Positions 52,387 to 63,952 are shown, counted from the first letter of the stretch. The stretch is DNA of 64,000 nt from Favolaschia claudopus (GCA_037176885.1 JAWWNJ010000030.1:868001-932000), one strand, 5' to 3'. Program-made: numbers and translations. The notes: generated by a model not told the origin, from the letters alone.

Positions 52387-54379
52387 CCAGACGGCAGCTT
52401 CCCTCGGTATTTTTGGCGCGTGTAACATGCAAGGAACTAGTTAGGATGACACTTGAAAAGGGCACCAGATTGAGCGCTCGTTGGGGACGTGACGGGTGTG
52501 TGAGGGAAGTTGGGGGTAGGATAGGGAGGAGGGGCAAAGAGGAGGGGAGACGCATTTTCGGCAGCGAGGTCCGCGCTCGGCAGAAGGAGCTGAAGGGAGG
52601 TGGATGAGACCGACGAGGGAGAGAGAGTCAACGAAACACGCACCTCGGAAATTGGCGTAGATTGGGAACGAGATGGTGGCGGAAACGAGCGGTTGACGAG
52701 CGAATTGACGAGGCGGAACGTCGTGGAATGTCGAGGTGATTGAAGCTGAGTCCCTCCGCATACGTTCCGATCAAGTCTTGAAGCTAATTGCAAAGTATCG
52801 AGAGGGTGAGGAGCGCGTGAATCAGCGATGCAAATAATGCTCATACCGTGTCCCTCGTGCCAGTCAAGGAGAGGTGGGAGGGGATAGTTGGCAAGCTCAA
52901 ACGAATTCAAACGTTTCATAGTCGTCAGAGCATCCGGATGAGGCATTTGTACGCGTTTTACGGGCGCAAAGTCGCGATGTCGATCGGAGACGTAATCATC
53001 CTCAGAGGCCGAAATTTGGGCATTATCGGGTCGTCTCAGCGGCGTGGAACGTGTCGATAGCCTGCATGAGTTGGCTTGTATCATCTTCAGGCGCGTAGAG
53101 GCACGGGAAGCCGCGGGACAAGCCACAAGATGAAGGAAGAGGGAAAGGAGCGATGTGTTACATGTCACTGATGTCACAGATCACGTGACTGACGCGTCGC
53201 GTTTTGCCAAGTCCAAAAGTCGCGTTTCGAACGGTTCGGCCGAAAATTCTCAAAAATTCAGATAAATTCCAGAATTATTGGTCCGCTGTGCTGGTGGGTC
53301 CCTTAAGTCTCCCATGTGTATGCGGCCTGTATTTCCTCCCAACTGCGGACATTTTTAGGATGCCAGGTTTTTGCCAGATTCAACAAATTGAAATCTGCCC
53401 CGAAGACACATCAACTGTGAGTTAAGCCAGGGCGCCAGATACGGTGCTCTTCATATTTCTTGGGCTGTTTTAGTGGAAACTGTCAGGTCGTACAAGCTCA
53501 AGTGTCCACGACGCGAATCAGAATCGATATGAACAGGATTCATTGGTGAATATTTCCGTTCCGAGTAGCACAGCCATTCACGTCTTTCCTTCCGCGCGCA
53601 TTCATCGTCGATAGCGTTAGACGCGTCCTCGTCCCTTCCTCAAGGGAAATAATTGTCTTTTTTTCGCTCTTTGGATCACTCTGGGTTCATTACTGGCAAC
53701 CTTCTCAAAACCCGATCATGGGCAGTCTACCAGGCCTTTGTCCAACGTGACAAGCCATCCGCCCCGTTCATACAACACATTTTCCTGTGGAACGCGACCA
53801 CAAAGACCAAACCGAATCTGAAATCGCTTTCACGCATATTTACGAAAGGGTCGGACCCACGGAACGGTATTGGCACGTACGGCTTGACGAAGCAAGACGC
53901 GACCCATCGGCAGAAGATGCGGGTAGATGGGTCAGGGCCTGTTGGGGCCTATCTATCGCACCCCAGGTCTAGCACCACCCCCAGACGCACGGGGACACCG
54001 GCAGTGAACGCGGGCACGCAAACAAGATGGCTCAATGTGAGTTATACGGTCTATCATCTCCTTCGCCATCCCCTCCCATTCCATTCTCTTGTACTTTGAT
54101 ACTGTACACCGGAGTGTTAGATGGACGTCGCTCGATCCGGCGCGCACCGCGCTTTATTCCGACCTCTCTGTCTCTTTCGTCCTCCTATTTCTTTTGTTGC
54201 TTCCTACTTTCCGGCCCTCTGAAGTGGCGTTTTTGAAAACCATGATGTTCGTCGTCGTGCTCTCAAAGAACGTCGCCAAGGTGGGTCGCCTTCTGACTCT
54301 CGCTATCCTTTCTTTCCTTCCTATTTCCTCCTATCTACTGGTTCTCCCAATGAGACGACTCTAGAACGGCCATGTTCCA
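52387..54379. other. Element interior, no gene confirmed
   Basis: Minus-strand frames (53177-52437) and a plus-strand frame (53787-53972, HIYERVGPTERYWHVRLDEA) look coding-like but have no recognised family. Good donor and acceptor sites exist on the minus strand (for example GTAAGT at 52386). These may be further captured gene pieces. Confidence 0.3.
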
Positions 54380-54680
54380 CACCGGGTTCTAGGGGTGTTC
54401 CTCTCTCGCGTGCGACTCAGTCGCCGTGAGCATCATCATCGTGAATTCCAGCCTGCCTTGACATCGGTCGAGCGCGGTGAATTCAGACTCGTTTCGACAT
54501 CGGTCGAGCGAGTCATCTCGCGTGCGACTCGTGTCGCTGCGAGCAGCATCATCATTGTGAATTCCAGCTTGCCTCGCCACCGGTGGTCGAGCGCGGTGGA
54601 TTCCAGCTCGTCTCGACATTGGTCGAGCGTGCCGTCCCACGGCGATCGTGTCGCTCGTCACCCGGGACCCCGGTCTAATT
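54380..54680 (+). repeat. Minisatellite-like repeats around GGTCGAGCG
   Basis: A block of roughly 135 bp occurs twice (from GCGTGCGACTC at 54408 and 54527). Within each, a shorter unit with GTGAATTCCAGC, CTCGACATCGGTCGAGCG or close variants repeats. Copies are diverged. Confidence 0.6.
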
Positions 54681-55108
54681 GAATGGGTTTGACGAATAAA
54701 CGTTAATAAACCCTTCCTTGGCCAATTTGACCGTGGTACAGGATGGTCCGACTGTGGGGCCGCAGCCAGGCTGACCGCGCCGCCACAGCCGGTTTGACCG
54801 CCGACGCGGCTGAGCTGACCGTAGTTGACGATCTTGTAAAAAGACGGAATCTATGGGCAGTTATAGGCAGTATAGACTTTATAGTATGATATTGTGTATT
54901 GTAGGAGCAACATAAAGACTTGTAGCAACATATGACAGGAACAGCCAGATTGACTGTGTTGAGAATGACTGTGCGGCGCACAGTCGGCATGACCGTGGCA
55001 GGCCACGGTCAAAATTTAGGCGGTCAGAATAACCGCGCGAAAAATCAAACAACCGCGGCGCGGTCATACCGGCTGTGACTTCTCTCTACAGTGCCCAAAA
55101 AATTGATC

Positions 55109-55230
55109 TGACCCCAATCGACTCCATTTGCATCAAAAGTTCCAGAAATAGGCTGCTCTATTTTTAGGGGTGGCATCAGATGGCGCCGTATTTCTGGAAC
55201 TTTTGATGCAAATGGAGTCAATTGGGGTCA
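55109..55230. repeat. 42-bp arm hairpin next to the CACTA-like element
   Basis: Left arm 55109-55150 and right arm 55189-55230 are complementary with one mismatch; the loop is 38 nt. The loop sequence GGGGTGGCATCAGATGGCGC is repeated just after the right arm (ending at 55260 with GCCGCCACTG). CAGTGGCGGC also occurs inverted at 50189. Confidence 0.8.
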
Positions 55231-55260
55231 CGGGGGTGGCATCAGATGGCGCCGCCACTG

Positions 55261-57141
55261 TACTGACATGTGTACACGCCCAAGTCAAACAAAACCCACA
55301 GCACGACGACTGGACAATGATCACCGCAATGCGCCTCGTTCCTCGACTACCTCCTATACCAACCACAGTTCGCACTCCGATATGTCCTCGCGGGCTTCTT
55401 GCATTGTCTCTCCCGGACTCTCATCTTCGGTAGCTTCTCTCCAATGGCATCCCTTCGGCCTACGTTGCACACATGGACGCACATTCAGCCCTTGGGCTTC
55501 CAACCACAGACTCATCGACTCGAAGTATCTCACAGTTTTACTTTGAGACCGGTTCGTTGTCTCAATTTGTTTTTGTCTTCGTCGCCTGTGACCTATGTCT
55601 TCTGTTGAGTCCAGCTAAAGACAGGTCGTCGCTTCGTCGTTCTCTGTCTGCAGACTCGTTCACCTCACCGCTCACTTGCCAGTTTCAGTACTTTGCTTCA
55701 TGGAAGGCTCTCATTCCATATTCTAGGACCTAGGCGCTGTTCTTGCTCTGCGTAGTGGAACTCGTAGCTTCAATTTAATAAACTGCTTGAGTGCCTCTGG
55801 TTCATGTGCTGTACTCTGAGGGCCAGCTTGTGCACCTGTGTGCTGGGGCTTTCCTGTTGTCTGTCAGATTTTGGCCGGCTGAGCTCGAGTCTGTAGAGAC
55901 TGACAACCTGTTTAGTAACCGGTGGAGCCAATGACGCAAACGTCAACAGGAGCAGACAAAATTTCCGAAACCCGTTTTTTTTTTTTTTCGAAACAGCTGT
56001 ACTGTGAGATCGCAACAGCTTGCACAGCTCCCAGTAATTCCACCACCTCTTGCCGTGTTTCCCTTTGTGACTTGGGTATTGTCTCCTATCCTAGCTCAGG
56101 TAAGGTCTGGAATTTGCGGCCCGCGGGGTGGGTGCCATCGATGGTCAGCGCTGAAGAGTTTTATAATTATTCGAGCATTTTGATCGGACAGCACTTCGCC
56201 GTAGCCAGATCCATGGTGCCCACCACCGCTCGCTAGCTCGCAGGACGTGTCTTCCAACCTCTCCAACTTACCAATCCCTAGCCCCGATTAGCCGGATGTC
56301 GCGGTGGAATCCTTCTGCCTGGGCAAGATGATGACCGTGTGAGTTCTCTTCCCTCTCGGTCCGTCTCTCCATTCCCACAAAGCACTATGCAGTCCCAGAA
56401 TGCACGTAGCTACCGCTGGCTTCTGTGGCAGAACAGTGCACTTGCGAAGCAGACCATGCAGGCTTAGAGTATGGTTCTCGCAGGCGACCAGGCGGCAGGT
56501 GTCTGGCCTTTCTAGAGCTCCCTTTCACTCACACATCTCCTCATTCGATCTTGCGATGGCAGCGGAGACGGCAGATTAGGGCAGACTTCCTCTTATATTC
56601 TTCTTCTTTGACTAAATGCTATCACGGCCCAGATACCAGAGGCTCGGGATTGGATTGCTTTGTTTCCTGACATCGTCGGCACTTACGTAATCTTTACTGG
56701 ACCACAAAGAGCTCTACGTGCATGCCGAATGGAAGAAAAATCTTGGCTAATCATATCGCTGAGACCTATAGCCGGATTAATTTGTTCATGGAAAGGTATG
56801 TGTTGCAGTTTCACAGGTGACGGGGAGTTTAAGTACTTATACGTCTGTTTTTTTTTTTTATGTATTCAAATCAAGCCCTGTATATGGGCCGAGTCACGCG
56901 AGAAAAGGCGTCGGAGGAAGGCTAACACCGGTGCAAAGCGCGCCCTGTGGGCGAAGGGAGCCAAATATACGTCGATTCCTTTCTGGAGTACACTATAAGT
57001 AAGTGTAATGGAATGATTTCTGAGCTTACGACTAGAAGCCCCCATTACCGCTAGCATAAACCAACCTTGAAATGGCTGCGCGTGTTAAGGTCAGGAAGAG
57101 CCAGCTCACCTTGAAAGAAAAACAGTCTCTGATGACAGCAG
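55261..57141. other. No gene recognised
   Basis: Many short frames on both strands, none with a known domain. The 3' acceptor used by the gene at 57142 lies at its right edge. Confidence 0.35.
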
Positions 57142-57538
57142 GCAAACACGCTGCACATCAAGAGCAACCTAACCTTCGACTGCCTCATTCAAGCAGAGGT
57201 TAGGAACGGAGTCGTTCGTGAGATTGGCGACCTCAAAGCTGGTCAGATGCGCACGTTTCCGTTGGCAGATATTGAAGGCTGCGCGATCGGTGAAATCGTA
57301 GGTCATGCTTTGCAGTAACCTAAGTTTTTTGGAAAATATTAATCCCTCGTCTGTCAAGCTCAATGTGAAGGCACGCACTATCCCCGGCCAACTAGAGAAC
57401 CCCCTTGAAGTTGTTTCACCCGTTGAAATTGAGTTCAGTGGGAGTGCCAATGGCGTAGCCAGGTTCATCATTGGATATGATGCCACGCCGGGTCTCACCA
57501 TCGACCGTGTTTGGTATCGTTACAATTGTAATGTGTAG
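57142..57538 (+). CDS. Two-exon C-terminal coding piece, paralogue of 47565-48041
   Basis: Exon A (57142-57297) reads ANTLHIKSNLTFDCLIQAEV, then IGDLKAGQMRTFPLADIEGC. A 61-nt intron (57298-57358, GTAGGT..TCAAG) joins in frame to exon B (57359-57538): LNVKARTIPGQLENPLEVVS, IEFSGSANGVARFIIGYDAT and a short end RVWYRYNCNV. It shares with the minus-strand gene at 47565 the order FxCxIQ(G/A)E, IG(S/D)LxAGQxRxF, then a KxxVxA strand and (A)xFx(V/I)G, with the intron at the equivalent place. It lacks the acidic tail. Function unknown; upstream exons were not found. Confidence 0.5.
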
Positions 57539-58031
57539 CCAGTCGAAGTCACAAAAAATGATGGTGTCGCTGTTTCCTCTCGTTTCTGAGCACTGGAGGG
57601 ACCAAGGAGGGACGCTTTTGCGCGAGTGAAAACAAATTCGAGTTTGGCGGACGTTGAGCAGCTTGAGTAGTCTCGTGACCAGACCAAGGGGATTCAAAGA
57701 TAAGAGAAAAAGATATCACCTACAAAAGTTTTTTTTCCGGGGGTCGGCCGACCCTCCCCCCTTACCTCCTTCTATATCGGGAAGGAGATTCTCACAGTTG
57801 TCTCGGTCCGCTGTTGCCGGTTGAGTGCGGTTTCAACCAAATTCGCAAACAATCGCTTTGCCCTCATTCTGCGCTAATCTCGGGCTGGAAAATCAAGGGA
57901 TTGCCTCTGAACACAGGTCTTGATACGCAGAAGACTCCTTTGATGCCATGAAAACTCAAAACTCTATTAACTCCAGATATTGTCTGCGGCAACTTGACAT
58001 TCTCTACGATGCTTTTTTGTCCGCGTACAAG

Positions 58032-59389
58032 CACTGTGGTCGCATAACCCCCTGACTTTCCCATAGTTGGTTCACAAGGTTTCAATGGGAAATTCACCGG
58101 AAAACTCTGTGAATTCCACTATGGAGTTGTGAATTTCACGGAGATATTTTCACTGGGTCCAACTATGTGAGTGGGACATTCCATGGTGTTAATTCACATG
58201 GTTTGGGAATGATATCCACCTCATATTCCAATGAAAACTCTTTCACTGTGTTGGATTCCCTTCCAATACTCCCGGAAGTCACTTGAAAAATACGTGAAAA
58301 CACAGTGGAAACTGCATGAAAAATCTACTACGTAGTACCCTCGCTTTGACCAGTGTCAACATATCAACATACAAGTATTAGTCTTATCTCTTTTGTACGG
58401 AAGTACTTACTGAACAAGTAAGATAGAGAGCGTGGAATCCCCGCACCCTTATGTCAGCATCACACTGTGACATTGTCACGCTCGACGTCGAGGGCTTATA
58501 GCACGATGCTAAGCTCCAGATTGGGATTTTTGCCCAATACAAGTCTTAGATAGAGGTTCAATGAAGGGTTCCTATTGGGCAGAGTTGCCAAAATATCCCT
58601 TGGTCTCTTGCTATATGACCCACAAAAAAATTCAGACCACTTTTTTTCTGAGTGTTTCTTTGTGGTTTTCTCACCAAATGGGACACTTTTCAAAAAAAAA
58701 TTGGCCAGCACAGCCACAGGATAGTCATCTCGGCATGCTTCGGCAGCTCGCTTAAGGGTGGGACCTGTCAAACCTTTGCGGCGCAATGAGTGACAGAACC
58801 TCCTTGCAGTGTGGAAGGTGCTTTTCAAAGCAAAAACCAAAATTTCAGAGCCGAACCAGCGAGAATGTCTTCTAAGTCTGTAGGTCAGACCTTCCGAAGG
58901 CCGGAAAGAGCACGAATTTTTTTGTGCGACTGAGGATTTGGCCGTGGGAACGATTAATAAGCGTTACATAATGTGCTTAAGTAAGGTGCGGGGATCCCAC
59001 GCTCTCTATCTTACAACAAGTCTTTACTAACGATTACTAAGTTACGGTACTCAAAGTATGTAAGTTGACTATATTACTGTATTAGGAACACAACCAGTAT
59101 TGGTGACCAGAACCATGTACCGTGTTCGAGGCAACTTGAACTCCATGAATTTCACGAGGTTTACGGGTGATGCCAGGAAGCGAGGAATGAACTTTCTGAG
59201 CAGTTTTCACACATATGCATTCATTCGATTTTCGGGTGAAATTCACGCACTTCATATTGCGGACTCTAATTATGTGAATCGGGTACGTGAAGTCACAACC
59301 CCATGAATCTGAATTCACTAGATAAACCCGTGAATTGTGGAATTCATGGTCCGGCTATGGGAAATTCATGGGGTTCTGCGACCACAGTG
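58032..59389. mobile_element. CACTA-like element with AAG target duplication
   Basis: The inverted ends start CACTGTGGTCGCA, and the match continues AACCCC..TTTCCCATAG. The 3-bp TSD AAG is at 58029-58031 and 59390-59392. Within about 250 bp of each end the motif GTGAATT(T/C)(C)AC and its complement recur many times, typical of CACTA subterminal regions. No transposase frame. It carries a nested unit (58417-59014). Confidence 0.82.
58417..59014. mobile_element. TIR unit nested in the CACTA-like element
   Basis: The inverted ends share TAAGATAGAGAGCGTGG and ATCCCCGCACC. ACAAG occurs on both sides but is not positioned as a perfect TSD. The left half is related to 16870-17130. Confidence 0.6.
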
Positions 59390-59640
59390 AAGCGTCGCAC
59401 CTCCACCCCTTCGTAAACCGAGTATCTTCAAGGCATTCCCGATGATCCTGCATGTTTTGATCAACGAAAGAAATAATGATCAGTTGAATGAAATCAAACC
59501 GTACCCATTCTGTTGAGAGAGGGCTTGCCTTTGTGCTCTTGTCGGTTTAATTTGGCTGAGCAGCGAGACCGTGTTGCTCTGGGTGGTGCTCGTCGTTGAT
59601 GGGCGTTGCACGCTGCATGGTGGGAGAGAGTAGGAGCGAG

Positions 59641-60452
59641 TGCTCAGTGATCAATGATCAGATGTTCAAACATATTGTTGGCCGATGCGGCACTCACCCG
59701 GAAACAGCCGAAAAGGGTAGAAAGTCGGCAGAATGCATAGAAAATGAGCTGAAAGCGTTGAGATAGCGAGTTTGGAGGTCCAGAAGCATACAGAAATGTA
59801 GTACAGCTCATTCTCGGCCTGAAAACTTTTGACCTACAAAACTTTTTTTTTCCGACCTCGGCCTACCCCCCCCTCCCTCACCTGATGCCATCAATTCTTA
59901 TCGTTGGGACCCCTTGGACCAGACTCTTATGACAGGGTTCCCGTAAGAGTCTGGTCACACGCGGGAAAAGTCACGTTTTCCCGAGGTCCGGGTTGACAGG
60001 TGCCAGTAGTTGGGAACTTCTCCATTCCGAGGGAGTCCGAGGGCGATGGCAAAACGGTCCAGGTTCCCACGGTGGGTCATTGTTTTCCCCTTCCCCAAGG
60101 GGAAATCCCTCGGCCGGGAAAACGCGTTTTCGGCACCCAGAAAGGCCAGGTCACCCAAATGCCTGTTCCAAATCCTGACAAATTTCGGAAAATTTGGGCG
60201 TTTGGCCTGTGTCAAATCCTGACAAAAATGGGCCAATACGCGTCAAGGCCTGTGTCAGATCCTGACAACTTTGGGGCCAGCCGCGCTTCAACTTTTCTCC
60301 TGATTGAAGGTCAATCGCGTGCAGGGAGCCAAATTTGCTCAGAAAACACCTTTTTGAGAGGTTTTTGGGCGAAAAAATGGGGCTTGGCGCCGGGCGGTCG
60401 ATTCCCACGTATTTGATCGGAAAATTGGCCGAAGGCCTGTTCCAATCCTGTC
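59641..60452. other. No gene; ATCCTGACAA motif repeats and a hairpin
   Basis: A hairpin with ACCAGACTCTTA/TAAGAGTCTGGT arms lies at about 59918-59958. (A/C)ATCCTGACAA recurs at about 60170, 60215, 60250 and (ATCCTGTCA) 60445. The open frame 60000-60416 runs over these repeats and is probably not a gene. Confidence 0.4.
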
Positions 60453-60549
60453 ATTTTCGTTTCTGGCAATTGATGGACTTGATGGCCTGGAAGGCCGCCT
60501 GATCATTATCAGCTAGCCGCGTTTTCGTTTTCGTTTTTCGTTCATACCG
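60453..60549 (-). mobile_element. Right-end fragment of the MULE-like MITE
   Basis: It matches the end of copy B (25915-26016): TCATTTTCGTTTCTG, TTGATGGACTTGATGGCCTG, then the terminal CGTTCATACCG. The rest of the element is missing. Confidence 0.85.
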
Positions 60550-62287
60550 CATTGGCTCCGCCTTGACTCGTTTTTGCCGTCCGCGCACAACACACCCCCT
60601 GCTTTTCGCCTTGGAGTCTTCTCGACACACTTGATCCACGCCTTCCATGGTCGCTATCGATGCTCTTGTCGTTGCAAAGTCTCCAAATAATCATAATCGA
60701 CCCATACTTCACCTCCACACCTGCCTCTCAACATGAACCTTTGCACGCCATATATCTTCCTGAATCTTCTTCTCATCTGCATATTAAAATCTTTGGACAG
60801 TGTTCCTGACTCGTCGCTCTCCAATTACCCAAATACCTCGTCAATAACTCATAATTTGTTACTGGAATCCCGAATCCTTGGCTATTCTCTTCCCTTTGTT
60901 ATGTCCTGTGAATTCTTGGTGATTACTGTTTATTCCTCTAAGACTCGACAGAATTCGACCATCGGGAATACCATAAATTCCCGAGCGCTCTGGCTGCTCA
61001 TTCCGCACAAAATGATACAACACTGCCTTTTGTCAATTAATCTACATTTGTCTGTACTCGGAAAACCCGCCGTGAAACATGGCGATGTGTGGAGCTTACT
61101 GTGGAGCTAGAATTGCGGTAAGGCGGCTCAGCGGAAGATTTTCCTTCGTATCATTATTTGTCCCCGCGCAAAGACAATCCGGTTAAGTGTCTCCATCCGA
61201 TACATTCTGGAAAATTCTATTTGGCACCCCGGCTCGTCTGGCCCCATACTGCTCTCAAAAACACTCATAGACCATCCTGACACTCCTATTATTGTCTCTC
61301 ACTCCTCTACCATCCATGGCTAGTCATTTAATCACTGGTTGATATTCCAGAATTGCGGCCCGTGCCTACTACCAGAACGTCCGGAGTCAGTATCCGTTCC
61401 CCGGCAGCCTTGATTTAATCCGTCAAATCGAACAACCTTGCTGTGAACGCCGGAAATTCAGCGTTGTACCCGAAATCCACTTTCAACACATACTCCACCA
61501 CATCAGCAATATTGATTTAGGCAGCAAACGGTGCGCACCTGTTCCAGGCAACCTTATTTTGGAATCCAAACACAACCTTGTTTGGGAATTCAAACGGAAG
61601 CTTGTTTTGGGAAATATATTGTACATAACATTATCTAATGCCTTTTCAGCCTCCGCGGGCTTGAGCTCTGTGTCATGTACGGCTCGAAGGGCCTGTATCT
61701 GCGTTGTTGAGCCACGTCCACCATCCGGTTGATGTCTCTGACGGGGGCTAGTGAGAAAACACGGTACACCTTCTATGTTCTTTTATCTATGTTTGAAGGT
61801 GAGAATTTGGTATGTATGCTGAGTTACCGCTCTCATTAAACCACGAGAAAATTCCGGTAACCTTAGATATCTCATCTACAAACCTTTAGGAGGGGCAGAC
61901 TCCTCTTTTATGCGTAGGGAATGTCCAAGGCTTCAATTTCGGTCATTTTAGCATGTAGGTACTCTAGTCTAGCATTCCTCTGGGCTCTCTCATGTTTAAA
62001 CAAATTTTGGGGGCAATATTTGAGAAGCCGCCATTCTTTTTTGCACATCCAAAAGGCGGGAACAACCGAGCATCCGGGAGCGGCATAAGGTACCCATTTC
62101 CCAAATTCATCTACTCAGAGGATAAGCAGGCGGATTAAATCTGAACGGGGGTCCCTACCCCCCGACCAGATTTACCATTTAACAAGCTTTAATACGAGCT
62201 GAAAACAGGTGAAATGAGATCTGAGCCCGATGGGGTCCCCCGGCATCTCCTCCGGAAAAGCAAATATATTCTAAAAAAATCATTTAC
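60550..62287. other. No confirmed gene; one weak candidate frame
   Basis: An ATG-started frame (60733-61110) begins MNLCTPYIFLNLLLICILKS, which resembles a signal sequence, but the rest shows no motif and no introns were evident. Near 61555-61615 a short repeat (CCTTGTTTGGGAATTCAAAC and variants) occurs three times. 61700-62280 shows nothing further. Confidence 0.3.
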
Positions 62288-62671
62288 CACTATGGGAAGT
62301 CATCCACTGTACAGTCTCTATATCTTCCTCTCCCTCAAGTTCTTTCCCTTTCTTGCGCGATCGAGATGCTGAGACTGCATCATATAGACGTTTGAGATTG
62401 GCATTGAGGTCTCGGAACATCTGGCCCGGGGCATCGTCGACGGTGAGCTCCAGCCCGGAGGGGTTGACAGTTGGGGGCACACCAAGGCGGCAAAGGAATT
62501 GGTATGTGTGGAGGGATGACAGTGTCGCTTGGGGATAAGCACTAAATGTACGAGCATGCGAATGCTCGTACACTTGCACGTCGATATACGAACAAGCACT
62601 TATATTGTGGTGCTCGGAGATGGCGCTATGTTTCTCGTTCTTACCGCCACCCTTCGAGTAAAGGGCATCGA
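62288..62671 (-). CDS. Internal exon of an unrecognised gene
   Basis: The exon (62671-62288) is bounded by an acceptor (TTTCTAG) and a donor (GTAAAT) with consistent phase. It reads DALYSKGGGKNEKHSAISEH, SYIDVQVYEHSHARTFSAYP, QATLSSLHTYQFLCRLGVPP, LELTVDDAPGQMFRDLNANL, KRLYDAVSAS and an acidic end. A 50-nt intron (62672-62721) precedes it; the upstream exon ends with FYHETSQKH but meets a stop soon after. No downstream exon was found past 62287. A genuine gene origin is likely, but family and function are unknown. Confidence 0.4.
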
Positions 62672-62722
62672 CTAGAAAGGGGATTGGGAATAACTTAAAC
62701 CAAACTCTGTATGTAACTTACC

Positions 62723-63739
62723 ATGTTTTTGCGATGTTTCGTGATAAAATGCCTACGGTTCAATGGCCACCCAAATCCGACTGGGTCAATTTGGTAAGTT
62801 CTTCGGTAAAGCACAAACTTGCATCATCTCCGTCTGAGACTTTGAGGATTCACATATTCAACTCGTTAACCGAGAAGTGTCTTGTTTGTTGTATCGGACG
62901 GAATGGAAATGCTAAGTATCCTGGCCACAGAGCTATCCCCAGTAGAATCTTATCTGCTTAGATTGTTCTCAATTCAACTCGGTCGTTGGACTCACCGTCA
63001 CAGGTCCCAAAGTATATCTCGCAGTCAAAGAAATCTCTTCAATTCAAAACATCGACAATCCCAGCCCACATTCGATTTGATTTAAAAAACCTCCTTCGGA
63101 CCTTTTAAAACTCAATGCCGGCCTCAAGATGAACACTCTCAGTCGAAATAGATTATGGCATCCGGCTCGGTGGTAAAAGATCAATCTAATGGCAATCTCG
63201 TCCGCTTCTTTCAATCAATTCATTCGATTGGAACAAAGCATAGAAATTTCCTCTAGTGAGTACACGTTAGTTAGTTGTTAGTTAGAACATCCTTACTTGC
63301 TCAACATACTTTCGTGGCTTAATAGCACCTAAAGTGGAATCAGCAAGTCAAACTCGAACCAGAGATCGTTATAAGCATGCCAATTGAGTCCCGGTTTTTT
63401 TTAGCTGATCAAATTGGAGGTTAGACACCGGACCTTGAAGCAAGGTCCCACCAGGGAATCGACCGTTGCGAAATTTGGATAATTTCGGATTGCAGGTAGT
63501 ACAGTACTTCGTTCTGAATTCAATTGAGCACTTGTTGATTAGATTAGAAGTTTTCCAGCGATGATCTCCCTCCCTTCAGTTTGCGATTCCAACCGCATGC
63601 AGAATTTGAACGCATAGATAGTCATATATTAAGAAGCACACACTGTGTCACTGGTTCGGCACTCAGACGGACTCTTGCGGCGTATCGGCTCTCGGCCCAA
63701 TGCCGAGCTTTGCGCCATCAAAATCCAGCCATCAAAAAT
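62723..63739. other. No gene recognised
   Basis: Only short frames without motifs. Confidence 0.35.
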
Positions 63740-63952
63740 GGATCATCAAACGTGAACTCCAACAACGACCCCGTTCATACGTTTCTCCTGGAGGCCCACA
63801 ACATCTGTGTGCAGGCTCAATTCATTGTCGACTCTCTTCCAAATGCTGAACTTCCTGCCGTCGAGCGCAGCTCCCACCAGCTCGGTGCAGTTCGTCAAAT
63901 TGTCACGGTTCTCGAAGACACTGTGGGGAGAGATTCTACTCAGGCCGAGTAG
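63740..63952 (+). CDS. Conserved short protein or N-terminal exon, paralogue of 39677-39790
   Basis: The frame reads NNDPVHTFLLEAHNICVQAQ, FIVDSLPNAELPAVERSSHQ, LGAVRQIVTVLEDTVGRDST and stops at 63952. It matches the short copy at 39677 residue for residue over most of the first 26 positions. There is no in-frame ATG at the equivalent place, so the start is unclear. The helical, heptad-like pattern suggests a small coiled coil. Function unknown. Confidence 0.45.
   Translation, partial: GSSNVNSNNDPVHTFLLEAHNICVQAQFIVDSLPNAELPAVERSSHQLGAVRQIVTVLEDTVGRDSTQAE

Larger units (their letters stand above)
50219..55093. mobile_element. 4.9-kb CACTA/Plavaka-like element enclosing a host gene fragment
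   Basis: The ends match over 25 bp with two differences: both start CACTGTAG and continue to GTC(G/A)CAGCCGG. Inside each end lies a dense array of short motifs in both orientations (GACCGTG, CACAGTC, CAGCC(T/A)G), from about 50230 to 50460 and from 54725 to 55080. CACTG ends with arrays of short subterminal repeats are typical of CACTA-type elements. The flanking three bases are CCA and CCC, so a 3-bp TSD is only partly supported. No transposase was recognised inside; the interior is pyrimidine-rich on the minus strand and holds a decayed deacetylase. Confidence 0.65.
57864..59640 (-). pseudogene. Small gene of unknown function, split by a CACTA-like element
   Basis: Exon 1 (about 59640-59505; start not secure) reads STTQSNTVSLLSQIKPTRAQ, RQALSQQN. 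A 57-nt intron (59448-59504) joins in frame to exon 2: GIIGNALKILGLRRGGGAT. At 59390 this meets the inserted element; beyond it the frame resumes at 58028 with LVRGQKSIVENVKLPQTISG, VNRVLSFHGIKGVFCVSRPV and ends PLIFQPEISAE at 57864. With the element and one 3-bp TSD ignored the frame is open. No known domain was recognised. Confidence 0.55.

Noticed and set aside
58411..59020. TSD for the nested unit at 58417-59014
   Set aside because: ACAAG is present on both sides but offset by one base relative to the inverted ends, so it is not a clean duplication.
60000..60416. 138-codon open frame on the plus strand
   Set aside because: It runs across repeated ATCCTGACAA motifs and a palindromic region, and has no recognisable domain or introns.
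63340..63450. Possible tRNA-like sequence around GAACCAGAG
   Set aside because: No cloverleaf with matching acceptor and T-arm could be drawn.
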